Below, in pieces: positions 17,724 to 26,888 of a stretch of 64,000 nt of DNA (position 1 is the stretch's first letter; every line of letters starts with the position of its first letter). The translations under genes and the position numbers were made by a program. The stretch comes from Dietzia sp. JS16-p6b (GTDB taxonomy: Bacteria > Actinomycetota > Actinomycetes > Mycobacteriales > Mycobacteriaceae), in NCBI RefSeq assembly GCF_003052165.1, contig NZ_CP024869.1, positions 1,026,001 through 1,090,000 of the forward strand, written 5' to 3'. The notes beneath the pieces are model-generated. The model did no database searches. It worked only from the letters and a program-made list of their open reading frames with translations, and was not told the origin of the DNA.

Positions 17724-18803
17724 ATGGTGAGGAAGCGCCCACTCGCGTCCCGTTCCCGCAGCAGCGACCCACTGGACGAGAGCCCCGACCACATCCTCGT
17801 GGGCGTGGTGAGCATCCCCGCCAATGCCGAGAGCCCGTGGCGACTGATCGGCAAGCGCGTGCTGATGGCCGTGCTCACGCTGACGTTGGCGGCACTCGTG
17901 GTGTACTTCGATCAGGAGGGGTACGAGGGCGGCGGAGGCGCCGACGGCAGGATCACGGTCGTCGACGCCTTCTACTACGCCACGGTCTCCCTCTCGACAA
18001 CGGGCTACGGAGACATTTCCCCGATCACCCAGCAGGCGCGGCTGCTCAACGCCATCCTGATCACGCCGCTGCGCGTGCTCTTCCTGATCCTGCTCGTCGG
18101 TACCACCCTGTCGGTGCTCACCGAGCAGTCCCGTCAGGCCCTCAGGATCCAGCGCTGGAGGAACCTCGTGCGTAACCACACCGTCGTCGTCGGCTACGGA
18201 ACCAAGGGCAGGTCCGCCGTCGCGGCGATGCTCGCCGACGACACCGCTCCCGACGACATCGTCGTCGTCGACACCGACCCCCAGGCGCTCAAGTCGGCGG
18301 CCGCGCGCGGTCTGGTCACGGTCCAGGGCTCGGCCACCCGGTCGGACGTCCTCAAGCTCGCGGGCGTGACGCGCGCCGCGTCCGTGGTGGTGGCGACCAA
18401 CTCCGATGACACGGCGGTGCTGGTCACGCTGACCGCCAGAGAGCTCGCACCCAACGCGAAGATCGTCGCCACCGTCCGCGAGTCCGACAACAAGCATCTG
18501 CTGAAACAGTCCGGTGCCGACTCCGTGGTGGTCTCCGCCGAGACGGCTGGCCGGCTGCTCGGACTGGCGACCATCACCCCGACCGTCGTGGGGATGATGG
18601 AGGACCTGCTGACGCCGGACGAGGGTTTCTCCATCGCCGAACGACGGGTCGAGGAGTCCGAGGTCGGCGGGTCTCCGCGACACCTCGCCGAACTCGTCCT
18701 GGGGGTCGTCCGCAAGGGCCAGTTGATCAAGGTCAACGAACCGCAGGCCGATGCGCTGGAGACCGGCGACCGCCTGCTCTACATCAGGATGGTCGCAAGC
18801 TGA
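17724..18803 (+). CDS. Potassium channel family protein with TrkA-N (RCK) domain
   Basis: This 359-residue protein has a cytoplasmic N-terminus, two transmembrane helices (about residues 46-62 and 109-130) and a pore loop between them with the selectivity filter TTGYGD at about residues 91-96. A cytoplasmic NAD-binding RCK domain follows (VVVGYGTKGRSAV, about residue 152 onward), then a TrkA-C-like end. This is the layout of two-helix potassium channels gated by cytosolic ligands. It corresponds in position to Rv3200c, next to adnAB. The ATG follows GGAG with 6 bases. Confidence 0.93.
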   Translation: MVRKRPLASRSRSSDPLDESPDHILVGVVSIPANAESPWRLIGKRVLMAVLTLTLAALVVYFDQEGYEGGGGADGRITVVDAFYYATVSLSTTGYGDISPITQQARLLNAILITPLRVLFLILLVGTTLSVLTEQSRQALRIQRWRNLVRNHTVVVGYGTKGRSAVAAMLADDTAPDDIVVVDTDPQALKSAAARGLVTVQGSATRSDVLKLAGVTRAASVVVATNSDDTAVLVTLTARELAPNAKIVATVRESDNKHLLKQSGADSVVVSAETAGRLLGLATITPTVVGMMEDLLTPDEGFSIAERRVEESEVGGSPRHLAELVLGVVRKGQLIKVNEPQADALETGDRLLYIRMVAS

Positions 18804-18901
18804 TTCCGGCACCGGGGCGGTCGGCCCGGGTGACCCGGGCCGGCGGGAAGGTCTCCGGATACGCTGACCGCCTCCCATGATCCGCGAGAAGGAACCCGAC
18901 C

Positions 18902-19819
18902 ATGCCGCTGGACTTCAGCCTCGACTCCGACCCCGTCCTGTCCGTCGCCGCCCCCGACCGGGCCGCGCACCTGCGCCAGGACGCCGACGGTCTGGCGCGG
19001 GGGTGGGCCACCGCGCGGGTGGTGCGGATCGACCGCCGTGATCGGTTCGCCACCGATCCCGTGGCGGGTGGCCGTCGACGCCTCCGGCTGGAGCCCGCGA
19101 TGGACCACGCGGACCGGATGCCCGAGACCGCGGTGTTCCTCGGGCTCACGGAGGAGGGTCGCCACCTCTGGGCGATGCCGGAGGATGAGCTCCCCGACGA
19201 TCCGTCGGTGACGACCCTCCGGTCGTCCGGAGCGGACCTCGTGGACGGAGACGGGGCGCTGGCATCACAGGCCCTCGCGCTGCTCGGGTGGCACCGGGAC
19301 ACCGTGCGGGGCCGGGGACCGCAGCACCATCCGCGCCGAGTGGACGCGGGCTGGGCGATCGAGGACCCCTTCCACGGCGGGCCCGAGTACCCCCGCACGG
19401 ACCCGGCCGTGATCTGCCTGGTCCACGACGGGGGCCGTCGGGTACTCCTCGCCCGCCAGCCGGTCTGGCCGACGGGGATGTACTCCCACGTCGCGGGATT
19501 CGTGGAGGCGGGGGAGTCGCTGGAGGGATGCGTGGTTCGCGAGGTGCAGGAAGAGGTCGGCGTGGCCGTGGACCGCGTCCGCTACCTCGGCAGTCAACCC
19601 TGGCCGTTCCCGCGCTCGCTGATGGTGGGATTCCACGCCATCGGCGACCCGGACGCGCCGATCGTCCTCGAGGACGAGGAGATCAGCGAGGCCGCCTGGT
19701 TCGACGTCGACGACGTCCGCGCAGCGCTCGACGGCCGGGGCACGCTGAGGGTGGCGCCGCCGGTGTCGATCGCCCACGTGATGCTCCGGTCGTGGGCGGC
19801 GGCGGTGGACGGCGGGTGA
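18902..19819 (+). CDS. nudC: NudC-type NAD(H) pyrophosphatase lacking zinc-ribbon cysteines
   Basis: This 305-residue Nudix hydrolase is predicted to cleave NADH/NAD+ and to remove NAD caps from RNA. The Nudix box [11 protein letters not shown] with REVQEEVGV lies at about residues 199-221, followed by the NADH-family motif SQPWPFPRS. In most NudC proteins two CxxC pairs form a zinc ribbon between a WH motif and YPRTDPAVI. Here that stretch (about residues 125-160) keeps WH, AGW and YPRTDP but has no cysteine at all. The frame is intact, so this is substitution, not a frameshift. AAGGAA lies 7 bases before the ATG. Position matches Rv3199c. Confidence 0.92.
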   Translation: MPLDFSLDSDPVLSVAAPDRAAHLRQDADGLARGWATARVVRIDRRDRFATDPVAGGRRRLRLEPAMDHADRMPETAVFLGLTEEGRHLWAMPEDELPDDPSVTTLRSSGADLVDGDGALASQALALLGWHRDTVRGRGPQHHPRRVDAGWAIEDPFHGGPEYPRTDPAVICLVHDGGRRVLLARQPVWPTGMYSHVAGFVEAGESLEGCVVREVQEEVGVAVDRVRYLGSQPWPFPRSLMVGFHAIGDPDAPIVLEDEEISEAAWFDVDDVRAALDGRGTLRVAPPVSIAHVMLRSWAAAVDGG

Positions 19820-19832
19820 GGTGCCCGGCGGG

Positions 19833-20126
19833 TCAGGCGCCCGCGAGCTCGGCGAGCTTGGCCCTGACCTGAGAGGCCGGGGGGTTGGTGGCGGTGGTGC
19901 CGTCCGAGTACAGGGCGGTGGGGACGACGCGGTTGCCCCCGTTGACGCTCTCCACGAACGCCGCGGCGTCGGGGTCGGCGTCGACGTCGATCTCGACGTA
20001 CCCGATCGCCTTCTCGTCCAGCAGCTTCTTGAGTCGGGTGCAGAAGGGGCACCAGGAGGTGGTGTAGAGGGTCAGGGCCTCCGCGCCGCCGGCCGTGAGA
20101 TCGCTGTCGTTCCTCGGTTCGCTCAT
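19833..20126 (-). CDS. mrx1: Mycoredoxin (glutaredoxin-like, Mrx1 family)
   Basis: This 97-residue protein has a thioredoxin fold. The redox motif is YTTSWCPFC with Cys26 and Cys29, followed by the cis-Pro segment RVVPTALY. Mrx1 reduces mixed disulfides between proteins and mycothiol. A glutaredoxin of this kind (Rv3198A) lies between nudC and uvrD2 in M. tuberculosis, and the same arrangement holds here. ATG at 20126 is chosen; an upstream TTG at 20138 is in frame. No clear ribosome-binding site is visible. It is divergent from uvrD2, with 86 bases between. Confidence 0.92.
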   Translation of the reverse strand: MSEPRNDSDLTAGGAEALTLYTTSWCPFCTRLKKLLDEKAIGYVEIDVDADPDAAAFVESVNGGNRVVPTALYSDGTTATNPPASQVRAKLAELAGA

Positions 20127-20212
20127 GACGGGGTTCAACGTCCGACGACGGTGGAATCTTCCCGGGGCAGGCCCGAGGCGCCGGTGTCGGGGCAGGATGC
20201 CACCATGGGGGC

Positions 20213-22333
20213 GTGGAAGACGTGCGACGTGACAGGGAGTCGGCCCTCGACGGACTGGACCCCCAGCAGCGGCGGGCCGTCCTGGCCCCCCGCGGCCCCG
20301 TCTGCATCCTCGCCGGCGCGGGCACCGGCAAGACGCGCACCATCACCCGCCGCATCGCCCACCTGGTGACCACCGGTCACGTGCGGGGGGACCAGGTCCT
20401 CGCCGTCACCTTCACCGCCCGTGCGGCGGGCGAACTACGCATGCGGCTCGCCGGACTGGGCGTCGCGGAGGCCGGGACGGGCCCGGTCCAGGCGAGGACC
20501 TTCCACTCGGCGGCGCTGCGCAATCTGTCCTACTTCTGGCCCCGGGTCTACGGAGAGGAGCCCTGGCAGCTGCTCGACGGGCAGTTCCGGGCGGTCGCCC
20601 AGGCCGTCCGCCGGGTGGGGCTGGATCCCTCGACGGAGACGATCCGGGACGTCCTCACCGAGATCGGCTGGGCCAAGTCCAGTCTGCTCACCCCCGACAC
20701 GTACGCCGAGCGTGCGATCGCGCTCGGGCGTGACCTCCCGGCCCCCGCCCCGGAGGTGGCGCGGGTGTTCCGCGCCTACGAGGACCTCAAGGTCTCGGGC
20801 CCGGTCCGCATGCTCGATTTCGACGACCTGCTGGGGCACATGGCGGACCTCGTGGAGGAGGTCCCGGCGATCGCCGAGGAGTTCCGGGACCGCTACCGGT
20901 GCTTCGTGGTGGACGAGTTCCAGGACGTCACCCCCGCCCAGCAGCGCCTGCTATCGGCCTGGCTGGGCCGACGCGACGACCTCACCGTGGTGGGTGACGT
21001 CAACCAGACCATCTACTCCTTTGCCGGCGCGGACCCGGACTACCTGCTCGGGTTCGAAGAGCGCTACCCGGAGGCGACCGTCGTGCGGCTGGAGTCGGAC
21101 TACCGGTCCACGCCGCAGGTCGTCGAGCTCGCCAACGCCGTGATCGGGTCCGGCTCGGGGCGTTTCCGGGCGGCCGGGCTCACTCTCCGGGGGATGCGAC
21201 CGCCAGGGCCCGAGCCCGTGCTCACCGAGTACGCGGACGAGGACGCGGAGGCCGAGGCCGTGGCGGGGGCGATCGCCGACCTGGTCCACGGTGGACTCGA
21301 CCCCGCGGAGATCGCGGTGCTCTACCGGGTCAACGCGCAGTCGGAGCGCATCGAGGCCGCGCTGGACGAGGTGGGGATCGGCTACCGGCTCAAGGGGGGC
21401 GAGGGATTCTTCGACCGGACGGTGGTCAGGCGTGCGATGGCGGCGATCGACAGACTGGTCGACGGCTCGGACGAGTCGGCGGCCGGGGAGTACTCCGCGC
21501 TCACCGATCCCTCCGACGTCGTCCGCGTGATCCGGGCGGCCCTGGAGCCGTTGGGTCTCACGGCGGCCGAGCCGTCGGGCGCCCAGGCCAGGGAGAAGTG
21601 GGAGTCCCTCACCGCGCTGATGGGACTGGTGGAGGAGATCGCCACCACGGGGGACCACCCCGGGCTCCTGCCGGTGGTCGCCGGGTTGCGGGCCCGCGCG
21701 GCCGCGCGGCACGCACCGGACGAGCGCGGGGTCACCCTGGCCTCGTTACACGCCGCCAAGGGACTCGAGTGGGATGCGGTCTTCCTCCTCGGGGTGCACG
21801 AGGGCGGTCTGCCCATCAGCCACGCCGTCAAGGCCGGGCCGGACGCCATCGAGGAGGAGAGGCGGTTGTTGTACGTGGGTGTCACCCGGGCGCGGGAACA
21901 CCTGTCCGTCTCGTGGAGTCGCAGCCGTCGGGCCGGAGGCCGCGCCACCCGCCGCCCCAGTCGGTTCCTCGACCCGGTGCGCCCGGCACCGGCGCCCGCC
22001 GGCGCCCGTCAGGTGACCGACTCGGCGGACAAGGGGCGCTGTCGTGGTTGCGGGGAGCGGCTCACCGGGTCGATGCACCGGGCGCTGGGATCGTGTCCGG
22101 ACTGCTCGGTCGAGGTCGACACCGGGTTGTTCGAGCGGCTACGGGACTGGCGTAGGGAGACCTCGGAACGCATCGGCAAACCGGCGTACACGGTGTTCAC
22201 CAACGACACGCTCGTGCAGATCGCTCGCGAGCGCCCCGCGGACACCAGATCGTTGGGGCGCATCGGCGGGATCGGGGCCCACAAACTCGGCGAGTACGGC
22301 GACGAGGTCCTGCGTCTGGTGCGGGAGGGCTGA
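20213..22333 (+). CDS. uvrD2: UvrD2 superfamily 1 DNA helicase with HRDC domain
   Basis: This 706-residue helicase has Walker A GAGTGKT at residues 35-41, the TFTARAAGELRMRL motif Ia, DEFQD near residue 232, and RRLLYVGVTRARE as motif VI. After the motor come a tetracysteine module (CRGCG ... CPDC, about residues 610-630) and a C-terminal HRDC domain. Motor, Cys4 and HRDC in this order define mycobacterial UvrD2 (Rv3198c), an essential 3' to 5' translocase. The start is GTG 20213. It converges with the ABC1 gene, whose stop is only 21 bases away. Confidence 0.95.
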   Translation: MEDVRRDRESALDGLDPQQRRAVLAPRGPVCILAGAGTGKTRTITRRIAHLVTTGHVRGDQVLAVTFTARAAGELRMRLAGLGVAEAGTGPVQARTFHSAALRNLSYFWPRVYGEEPWQLLDGQFRAVAQAVRRVGLDPSTETIRDVLTEIGWAKSSLLTPDTYAERAIALGRDLPAPAPEVARVFRAYEDLKVSGPVRMLDFDDLLGHMADLVEEVPAIAEEFRDRYRCFVVDEFQDVTPAQQRLLSAWLGRRDDLTVVGDVNQTIYSFAGADPDYLLGFEERYPEATVVRLESDYRSTPQVVELANAVIGSGSGRFRAAGLTLRGMRPPGPEPVLTEYADEDAEAEAVAGAIADLVHGGLDPAEIAVLYRVNAQSERIEAALDEVGIGYRLKGGEGFFDRTVVRRAMAAIDRLVDGSDESAAGEYSALTDPSDVVRVIRAALEPLGLTAAEPSGAQAREKWESLTALMGLVEEIATTGDHPGLLPVVAGLRARAAARHAPDERGVTLASLHAAKGLEWDAVFLLGVHEGGLPISHAVKAGPDAIEEERRLLYVGVTRAREHLSVSWSRSRRAGGRATRRPSRFLDPVRPAPAPAGARQVTDSADKGRCRGCGERLTGSMHRALGSCPDCSVEVDTGLFERLRDWRRETSERIGKPAYTVFTNDTLVQIARERPADTRSLGRIGGIGAHKLGEYGDEVLRLVREG

Positions 22334-22354
22334 ACCGGGACGATCCGGTGCGGG

Positions 22355-23683
22355 TCACTCCTCGTCGGGGAAGATCTCCGGCATCCAGCGGTGGACGATC
22401 TCCCGGTAGGGCGCGGTGGCCTCGAGTTGGCACAGCATGCCGACCGACGCCGAGAGCACGCGATGGATCAGGACGTAGTCGCGGGGCAGTGTGAACGACC
22501 GCGAGGTCCGGAACTCCCGGCCGGAGACGTCCCCGTAGACGGCCATGATCCCCTGCAACCACTTGCGGTCGAAGTGGAACTCGGCAGTGCGCATCGGTTC
22601 GATGAAGGGGTCGAGGAAGGACATCGCGTCCTCGGGCTCCACGCCGCCCCTTCCCACGTACCCTGACCGCGCCATCAAGGCGACCAACTCGTCTGCCTCC
22701 CCGGCCAGAGCGAGCCGCATCATCGAGGTGAGGGCCGCGGGCATGCCCTCCGGCAGGGGCAACGACGCACCGAAGTCCAACACCACCATCCGCCCGTCGT
22801 CGGCGAGAAGGAAGTTGCCGGGGTGCGGATCCCCGTGCATCATCCGGGCGCGGGTGGGGGAGCAGAACTGGAACTCCGTCAGCAGCTCTCCGGCACGGTC
22901 GCGCTCGTCCTGCGTGCCGCTCGCGGCGATCCGGCCGAGCGTGCGCCCCTCCGCCCACTCGGTGACCAGGACCTTCGGGGCGGACGCGAGGACGGCGGGC
23001 ACGCGGATCAGCGGATCGTCGCGGAACGCGGCGGCGAACACCCGCTGCGTGTCGGCCTCACCCCGGTAGTCGAGTTCGGCCACGGCGCTGTCGTACAACT
23101 CGTCGATGACCCCCTTGACGTCGGTGCCTGGGGTGAGGGGTCGCAGGAGTGGGGCGAGCCGTCGGAGTTGACGCAGATCAGATCGCAACGCCTCGTCGGC
23201 CCCGGGGTACTGCACCTTGACCGCCACCTCCCGGCCGTCCGACCAGACCGCGCGGTGGACCTGACCGATCGAGGCCGCGGCGGCCGCGGAGGTGTTGAAC
23301 TCCGCGAACCGCTCCCGCCACCGCAGTCCGAGCTGGGTGTCGAGGACCCTCTCCACCTCCGCGGGGGGAAGTGGTGGCGCCTCCGCCTGGAGCTTGGTGA
23401 GCGCCTCGCGGAACGGCCCGGCGTACTTGTCGGGCATCCCGGCCTCGAACACACTGAGGGCCTGTCCCACCTTCATGGCCCCGCCCTTGAGCTCTCCGAG
23501 AACGGCGAAGACCTGGTCTGCCGCCTGGTCGGCGAGCTCCTCGGTCAACACACCATCGCTTCTGCCCAGGGCACGACGCCCCAGGGACCCCGCGGCTCGT
23601 CCGGCGATTCCCAGGGGCAGGCCTGCGAGGCGAGCTGCTCGGCGGGATGAGGTACGGGGGAGTTCGGGCACGCTTCCAATCAT
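22355..23683 (-). CDS. ABC1/UbiB-family atypical kinase (Rv3197-like)
   Basis: This 442-residue protein carries the UbiB signatures: KxGQ (Lys71-Gln74, MKVGQALSVFE), an Ala-rich loop AAAASIGQVH in place of the Gly-rich loop, the Lys in REVAVKVQYPGADEA, and the catalytic and metal motifs HGDPHPGNF and LDFG. Members of the family (ADCK, COQ8) have ATPase activity and support quinone or lipid metabolism; the bacterial Rv3197 type has been linked to macrolide resistance. The start ATG overlaps the stop of the upstream ocin-ThiF-like gene by 4 bases, so both are made from one transcript. Confidence 0.9.
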   Translation of the reverse strand: MIGSVPELPRTSSRRAARLAGLPLGIAGRAAGSLGRRALGRSDGVLTEELADQAADQVFAVLGELKGGAMKVGQALSVFEAGMPDKYAGPFREALTKLQAEAPPLPPAEVERVLDTQLGLRWRERFAEFNTSAAAAASIGQVHRAVWSDGREVAVKVQYPGADEALRSDLRQLRRLAPLLRPLTPGTDVKGVIDELYDSAVAELDYRGEADTQRVFAAAFRDDPLIRVPAVLASAPKVLVTEWAEGRTLGRIAASGTQDERDRAGELLTEFQFCSPTRARMMHGDPHPGNFLLADDGRMVVLDFGASLPLPEGMPAALTSMMRLALAGEADELVALMARSGYVGRGGVEPEDAMSFLDPFIEPMRTAEFHFDRKWLQGIMAVYGDVSGREFRTSRSFTLPRDYVLIHRVLSASVGMLCQLEATAPYREIVHRWMPEIFPDEE

Positions 23684-24654
23684 GACAGAGGATGCCCCTG
23701 TGTCGCCGCGCCGCAGGTGCAGCGCTCGGAGGCCGGCCACTCGAATCTCCTCCACAGCCCTTCTGCAGGGTTGATCTCGACGGATGCGCCGACGGTCTGG
23801 AGGGGGTGGTCCTCTACGCGACTGGCGGCGACCTCGGCCAGGACGAGTGCGGCGGCCGCGGTGAGCGCGGGCACACCGGCAGCGGGGGACCGGCCCACGA
23901 GCTGCGCGGCCACGTACGGCCACCGCGGATCGCGCCCGGCACGGAACAGGTCGACGCAGCGTAGACACGGGGTGAGTCCGGGGATGACGGTGGGGCCCAC
24001 CACCACTCGTCCGTCACGGGTGTGCACGTGGAGATGGGACTGGCCGGTCCGGGTGAGCGCGGAGACCACCACCGGATCCGCCGCCACGGAGCCGGTGAGG
24101 ACCACCAGGTCCGGTACCGGACCGCGCCGGTGCCAGGGCGGGCGGTCGGGGTCGAAGGCCAGACCGGGGTCGGAGCTGGTCGTGACCCGGCAACCGTTGA
24201 CCGACAGCGGTCCGCGCAGTACTTCCGATACCTGTCCCCTGCCGAGGATGTGGATCTGCCGGACGGCGGGCGGCCGCGGGGCCGGCACCGGCTCGGGGGT
24301 GGCGGTGTGCGGGCCGAGGAACCGGACGTGGCCGAGTTCGGCCAGGCGGACGAGGATCCCCGCGACCGCGGGGAGATCTGCGGCGTCGACCCCCGCCCGG
24401 GAGGCGGCGTCGTCGAGGTCGGACCCGCCTTCGAGCTCGAGGAGCAGTGCCGCCAGACCCCGGGGTCCGCACGACCCGGGGGCGGCCACCACGACCGCGC
24501 GGTCCGGTGCGAGTCCCACCTGCACCGAGTCGTGGTCCCTCACCACCACGACGGTCCCGGCCCGCAGGACGGCCCGGACGGGATCCCGCGGGGTGGGTCT
24601 TATCGCGGTGTGGGGTGGACGCACTCCGGAGGGGGTCGCTGATGACACGAGCAC
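23680..24654 (-). CDS. Orphan ocin-ThiF-like/TOMM leader-binding protein (Rv3196-like)
   Basis: This 324-residue protein resembles the E1-like partner (leader-peptide-binding) of azole-forming RiPP cyclodehydratases. The N-terminal 100 residues look like a winged-helix recognition domain. A degenerate ThiF fold follows, with HILGRGQVSEVL in place of the usual GxGxxG ATP loop. CLRC and the C-terminal CTCG probably form a structural zinc site. No YcaO gene, precursor peptide or dehydrogenase is nearby. It is translationally coupled to the ABC1 kinase. The GTG start at 24654 is tentative. The TOMM relation is by pattern only, with moderate certainty; a role in peptide modification is not shown. 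Confidence 0.65.
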   Translation of the reverse strand: MLVSSATPSGVRPPHTAIRPTPRDPVRAVLRAGTVVVVRDHDSVQVGLAPDRAVVVAAPGSCGPRGLAALLLELEGGSDLDDAASRAGVDAADLPAVAGILVRLAELGHVRFLGPHTATPEPVPAPRPPAVRQIHILGRGQVSEVLRGPLSVNGCRVTTSSDPGLAFDPDRPPWHRRGPVPDLVVLTGSVAADPVVVSALTRTGQSHLHVHTRDGRVVVGPTVIPGLTPCLRCVDLFRAGRDPRWPYVAAQLVGRSPAAGVPALTAAAALVLAEVAASRVEDHPLQTVGASVEINPAEGLWRRFEWPASERCTCGAATQGHPLS

Positions 24655-24758
24655 ATCGTGGCACGCACGTGGTCGTCGCGGGGACGCTCGTCGGCGGCCT
24701 GTCCACAGCCCGGTGCACCTGGTGCGACCTGTGGAGAACAGAGAGGTCGCCCGTCGTC

Positions 24759-24764
24759 TAGCGT
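24759..24764 (+). promoter_or_regulatory. -10 element of a leaderless promoter for the YgjP-type peptidase gene
   Basis: TAGCGT stands 7 bases before the GTG start codon, and there is no ribosome-binding site between. This is the layout of actinobacterial leaderless transcripts. Confidence 0.5.
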
Positions 24765-24771
24765 GGTCGGC

Positions 24772-25416
24772 GTGTCACCCACGCCCCAGCCGGAATCCGA
24801 CGTCGATCAGGGTTCGGTACCCGCTGACGGGCTGCCCACCAGCCCTGATGACCCCAGGATCGAGGTGCGGCGGTCGCGTCGTCGCACGAGGACGGTCTCC
24901 GCGCGAGTGGAGGACGGGGCCGTGGTGGTGCTCATGCCGGCCGGGCTGCCCCGGGCCGAGGAACGTCGGCTCGTCGCCGACATGCTGTCGCGACTGCGTC
25001 GTTCCGCCAGGCGGTCGGGGGCCAGGGCGTCCGACGAGGACCTGATGCGACGTGCGACCTCGCTGTCGGACAGGTGGATGGACGGACGCGCGCGACCTGG
25101 GTCGATCCGGTGGGTGCCCGCGATGACCACCCGGTGGGCCTCGTGCTCCCCCGCGTCGGGGGAGATCAGGGTCAGCGAGGCGCTGCGGGAGGTCCCCGCG
25201 TACGTGCTGGACTACGTCGTCGTGCACGAACTCGCCCATCTCGTGGTGCCCGGCGGACACACCCCGGATTTCTGGGAGGTGGTGCGACGCTATCCGCGGA
25301 CCGAGCGTGCCATGGGCTTTCTGGAGGCCCACTCCAGGACTCTCGCGCCGGGGTCCGGCGGAGCCGCGGATGGCGGCGAGGCGGTGGGGGACCTCGTGCA
25401 GGACGACGGCCCCTGA
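24772..25416 (+). CDS. YgjP/WLM-type (DUF45, M48-like) metallopeptidase
   Basis: This 214-residue protein has the zinc motif HELAHL at about residues 152-157, preceded by TTRWASCS and LDYVVV and followed by GHTPDFWEVVRRYP, the order seen in YgjP-like (DUF45) proteins related to gluzincins. The physiological substrate is unknown. GTG at 24772 is chosen as the start from the leaderless promoter and because upstream codons read as non-coding. The C-terminal 30 residues are low complexity. It is divergent from the ocin-ThiF-like gene and ends 19 bases from the converging DUF2342 gene. Confidence 0.82.
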   Translation: MSPTPQPESDVDQGSVPADGLPTSPDDPRIEVRRSRRRTRTVSARVEDGAVVVLMPAGLPRAEERRLVADMLSRLRRSARRSGARASDEDLMRRATSLSDRWMDGRARPGSIRWVPAMTTRWASCSPASGEIRVSEALREVPAYVLDYVVVHELAHLVVPGGHTPDFWEVVRRYPRTERAMGFLEAHSRTLAPGSGGAADGGEAVGDLVQDDGP

Positions 25417-25435
25417 CCTCAGACGGGCCGGCGGC

Positions 25436-26809
25436 TCAGGAGTCCCGCGCCGGTCCGTTCGCGTCGCCGCCGGATCCCGTGCCGGGACCGCCCCCGGACT
25501 CGCGGAGGAACTTCTCGATCTCGTCGACCCCGGACTGGTCCCCGGTGGTCTCGTCGAGCAGCCGGTCGATCACCGCGGCCGGGTTCTCGAGGTCCTCGCC
25601 CACGGGGAGCAGGTCCGGGTGGCTCCACAGGCCGTCCCGGCGGTCCGTGCCCACCGCCTCGGAGACCCGGCGCCACAGCTCCGAGGCCTCCCGGGCCTTG
25701 CGTGGGCGCAGTTCGAGACCGACGAGACCGGCGAAGGCCTGCTCCGCCGCCCCACCGGTGGCGCGACGGCGTAACCACATCTCGCGTAGCTTGTCGGCGC
25801 TGGGCAGGCGATCGCCGACCGCGGCGGTGACGACCGCGTCGACCCAGCCCTCGACCAGGGCGAGCAGCGTCTCGAGACGGCCGAGCGCCGCCTCGTTGAC
25901 ATTGGTGACCTTGGGCCCGATGGCACCGGCCCCGCCGGACAGCAGCTCCTGGAGCTTGGCGGGGTCCTGGAGGATGGACGGGTCGAGACCGGAGGCGAGG
26001 TCGTCCAGTCCCGAGGTGTCGACCCGGATACCGCGGGCGTACTCCTCGACGGTGGCCAGGACCCTCGCCCGGAGCCAGGGTGCGCCCGCGAACAACCGGA
26101 TGTGGGCGGCCTCCCGCGCGGCCAGGAACACCAGGACCTCCTGGCGTGGGAGGTCGAGTTCCTCCGCGAACGCGTCGATCGCGGTCGGGCACAGGGCGCT
26201 CACACCGTCGTCCGCGAACGGCAGGCCCACCTCAGAGGAGAACAGCACGGCGGGGGCGAGCTTGCCCAGTCCCTGACCGAGTTGCATCCCGAAGCCCATG
26301 CCGCCCATCTGGTCGAGCATCCCCAGTAGTGGTCCGGCGAGTTGGCGCGCCTCCTCCGGCATCGCCCCCTTGGTGGCCGAGTTCATCTGTTCGGCGACCG
26401 GGGTGCAGATCTTCTCCCAGGTGGGCAGGGACTGTTCGACCCACTGCTGGGGCGTCCACACCTCGGTCCGGTGGACGCCGGAGGGGAACACGGTGGTCTC
26501 GTCCAGCCACAGCTCCGCGAGGCGGATCGACTCCTGCGCGGCGGTCCGGGAGGCCTCGGACACGACCGGGGTGCGTCCGAGGGCCTGCAGGGCCACGGTG
26601 CGCGCGAGCTGGTAATTGACCGGGCCCGTGGAGCCGGGTCCGGTCATCGCCGATCCCATGGAGCCGAGCATCTGACCGAACTGGGAGAGCATCTGACCGA
26701 ACTGGCCGAACTGGGAGGGGTCGAAACCGCCGGGGCCGCCCGGGTCGCGGCTCCGGTCGTCGTCGCGACCGTCGTCATCGGAAGCGGAGAAACCGAAGGG
26801 CTGGTTCAT
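25436..26809 (-). CDS. DUF2342 zinc-metalloprotease-like protein (Rv3195 type)
   Basis: This 457-residue protein of the actinobacterial family is annotated as zinc-dependent metalloprotease or putative hydrolase (TIGR03624). The N-terminus is Asp/Gly-rich and has tandem FGQFGQMLSQFGQML repeats. The likely active-site segment reads AAREAAHIRLF; the first residue of the usual HExxH is Arg here, which I believe is normal for the family, so proteolysis is unproven. Helix-rich regions follow, with NVNEAALGRLETLLALVEGWVD as another conserved segment. It corresponds in position to Rv3195 and is divergent from the PDZ-Lon protease. Confidence 0.85.
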   Translation of the reverse strand: MNQPFGFSASDDDGRDDDRSRDPGGPGGFDPSQFGQFGQMLSQFGQMLGSMGSAMTGPGSTGPVNYQLARTVALQALGRTPVVSEASRTAAQESIRLAELWLDETTVFPSGVHRTEVWTPQQWVEQSLPTWEKICTPVAEQMNSATKGAMPEEARQLAGPLLGMLDQMGGMGFGMQLGQGLGKLAPAVLFSSEVGLPFADDGVSALCPTAIDAFAEELDLPRQEVLVFLAAREAAHIRLFAGAPWLRARVLATVEEYARGIRVDTSGLDDLASGLDPSILQDPAKLQELLSGGAGAIGPKVTNVNEAALGRLETLLALVEGWVDAVVTAAVGDRLPSADKLREMWLRRRATGGAAEQAFAGLVGLELRPRKAREASELWRRVSEAVGTDRRDGLWSHPDLLPVGEDLENPAAVIDRLLDETTGDQSGVDEIEKFLRESGGGPGTGSGGDANGPARDS

Positions 26810-26875
26810 GCCACAACGGTACAGCCCCTCGGGTGCGCAGGTCCGGGCCCGACGTCACGGTATCGGCTCGCGGAC

Positions 26876-26881
26876 TACCCT
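26876..26881 (+). promoter_or_regulatory. -10 element of a leaderless promoter for the PDZ-Lon gene
   Basis: TACCCT lies 7 bases before the GTG start at 26889, with no ribosome-binding site in between. Confidence 0.45.
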
Positions 26882-26888
26882 TGCCCCC

